Below, piece by piece: positions 23,816 through 24,248 of a stretch of DNA of 24,248 nt. The notes under the pieces are model-generated. The model searched no databases and was not told the DNA's origin. It saw nothing but the letters and a program-made list of their open reading frames with translations. The stretch spans positions 1 through 24,248 of the IMG/VR virus record IMGVR_UViG_3300008117_000714. One strand, written 5' to 3'. The position numbers were made by a program, and so were the translations under genes. Origin of the DNA: a virus. Each line of letters opens with the position of its first letter. Positions within the stretch are counted from its first letter, which is position 1.

Positions 23816-23825
23816 GGAATCAAAA

Positions 23826-24248
23826 ATGGATCAAAAACCCGTAAATCCTTTACGAGCACATTTCAGACAGCCCGCAATTTATTTAAAATTACCCAGTGGC
23901 GGACAATTTTGGAACGGTGGTTTAGATTTACCAGCAGTGGGAGAGATACCCATCTATCCAATGACTGCCCGGGATGAAATCCTGCTTAAAACACCTGATG
24001 CTTTGTTGAATGGTCAAGGCATAATAGATGTAATTCAAAGTTGTTGCCCTAACATCACCGATGCTTGGCAAATGCCCAGCGTTGATGTTGATGCTGTACT
24101 GATAGCAATTAGAATTGCCAGCTACGGCACTACCATGTCTGTGGACACAACCTGCCCTAACTGCAAAACAGAAAACAATTTTGATATAGATTTAACTGGT
24201 TATTTGGACAATATTGTGTTGCCAGATTACAATCAAAAGTTCACTTAC
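23826..24248 (+). CDS. Baseplate-hub protein, T4 gp26-like (3' end outside window)
   Basis: The frame MDQKPVNPLRAHFRQPAIYL runs 141 codons to the right edge with no stop. Segments PLRAHFRQPAIYLKLPSGG, YPMTARDEILLKTPDAL, VIQSCCPNITDAWQMPS and IAIRIASYGTTM are typical of the T4 baseplate-hub family usually labelled gp26 in T4-like cyanophages. TTCPNCKTEN with its two cysteines could be half of a metal site. About 200 residues are expected in full, so roughly 60 are missing. AGGA lies seven bases before the ATG. It is the only plus-strand gene and points away from the rest, suggesting that a baseplate module begins here and continues beyond the window. The hub link fits the adjacent tape-measure gene, since the tape measure ends at the hub. 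Confidence 0.83.
   Translation, partial: MDQKPVNPLRAHFRQPAIYLKLPSGGQFWNGGLDLPAVGEIPIYPMTARDEILLKTPDALLNGQGIIDVIQSCCPNITDAWQMPSVDVDAVLIAIRIASYGTTMSVDTTCPNCKTENNFDIDLTGYLDNIVLPDYNQKFTY

Larger units (their letters stand above)
23785..23817. repeat. Perfect inverted repeat made by two opposed late promoters
   Basis: CCTATAAATA at 23785-23794 and TATTTATAGG at 23808-23817 are exact reverse complements, 13 bases apart. Each arm carries the full T4 late consensus, and the arms point at each other. Confidence 0.95.

Overview
This window looks like the head-assembly and tail-fibre part of a T4-like myovirus, of the general type that infects aquatic bacterioplankton. The evidence is the T4 order portal (gp20), acidic core protein, protease (gp21), scaffold (gp22), major capsid protein (gp23), next to a tape-measure protein, a baseplate-hub protein and a long run of glycine/asparagine/threonine-rich fibre proteins of the kind known from marine T4-like phages. 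The host cannot be read from the sequence. I saw no tRNA, CRISPR array, transposase or integrase, and there is no gene-free stretch longer than about 100 bases.

Layout, right to left, because every gene but one is on the minus strand. At the right edge a plus-strand baseplate-hub gene (partial) and a minus-strand tape-measure gene diverge from a 40-base gap that holds two face-to-face T4-type late promoters. Next, behind its own late promoter, lies the head cassette (21461 to 15475): portal, a 74-residue conserved small protein, a long acidic gp67-like core protein, gp21, gp22 and gp23, closed by a strong hairpin terminator. A single gene of unknown function (15337-14828) follows as its own unit, with its own late promoter, a long structured leader and a terminator. 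The rest (14730 to the left edge) is a tail-fibre/virion-protein block in two units: one from a late promoter at 14752-14759 to a terminator at about 3273-3301, and one from a late promoter at 3264-3271 running off the left edge.

The fibre block is strongly modular. Proteins share beta-repeats (GALVV-x-GG-x-G(V/I)-x-G and PIG-x2-T-x3-G-x-FTT) and a two-part cassette (IRFN...E-x-Y...W followed by NG-x2-Q-x-P...Y-x-V-x-G). One of them, the 141-residue protein, consists of little else than this cassette.

The most striking observation is a perfect 26-base tandem duplication at 9387-9439. It puts a frameshift into what would otherwise be one fibre gene of 1319 residues (11795-7810). Removing one copy restores the frame exactly, and the repaired protein matches its neighbour across the junction. 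This is either a real inactivating or switching mutation or an assembly error. The second notable point is the perfect inverted repeat formed by the two opposed late promoters at 23785-23817.
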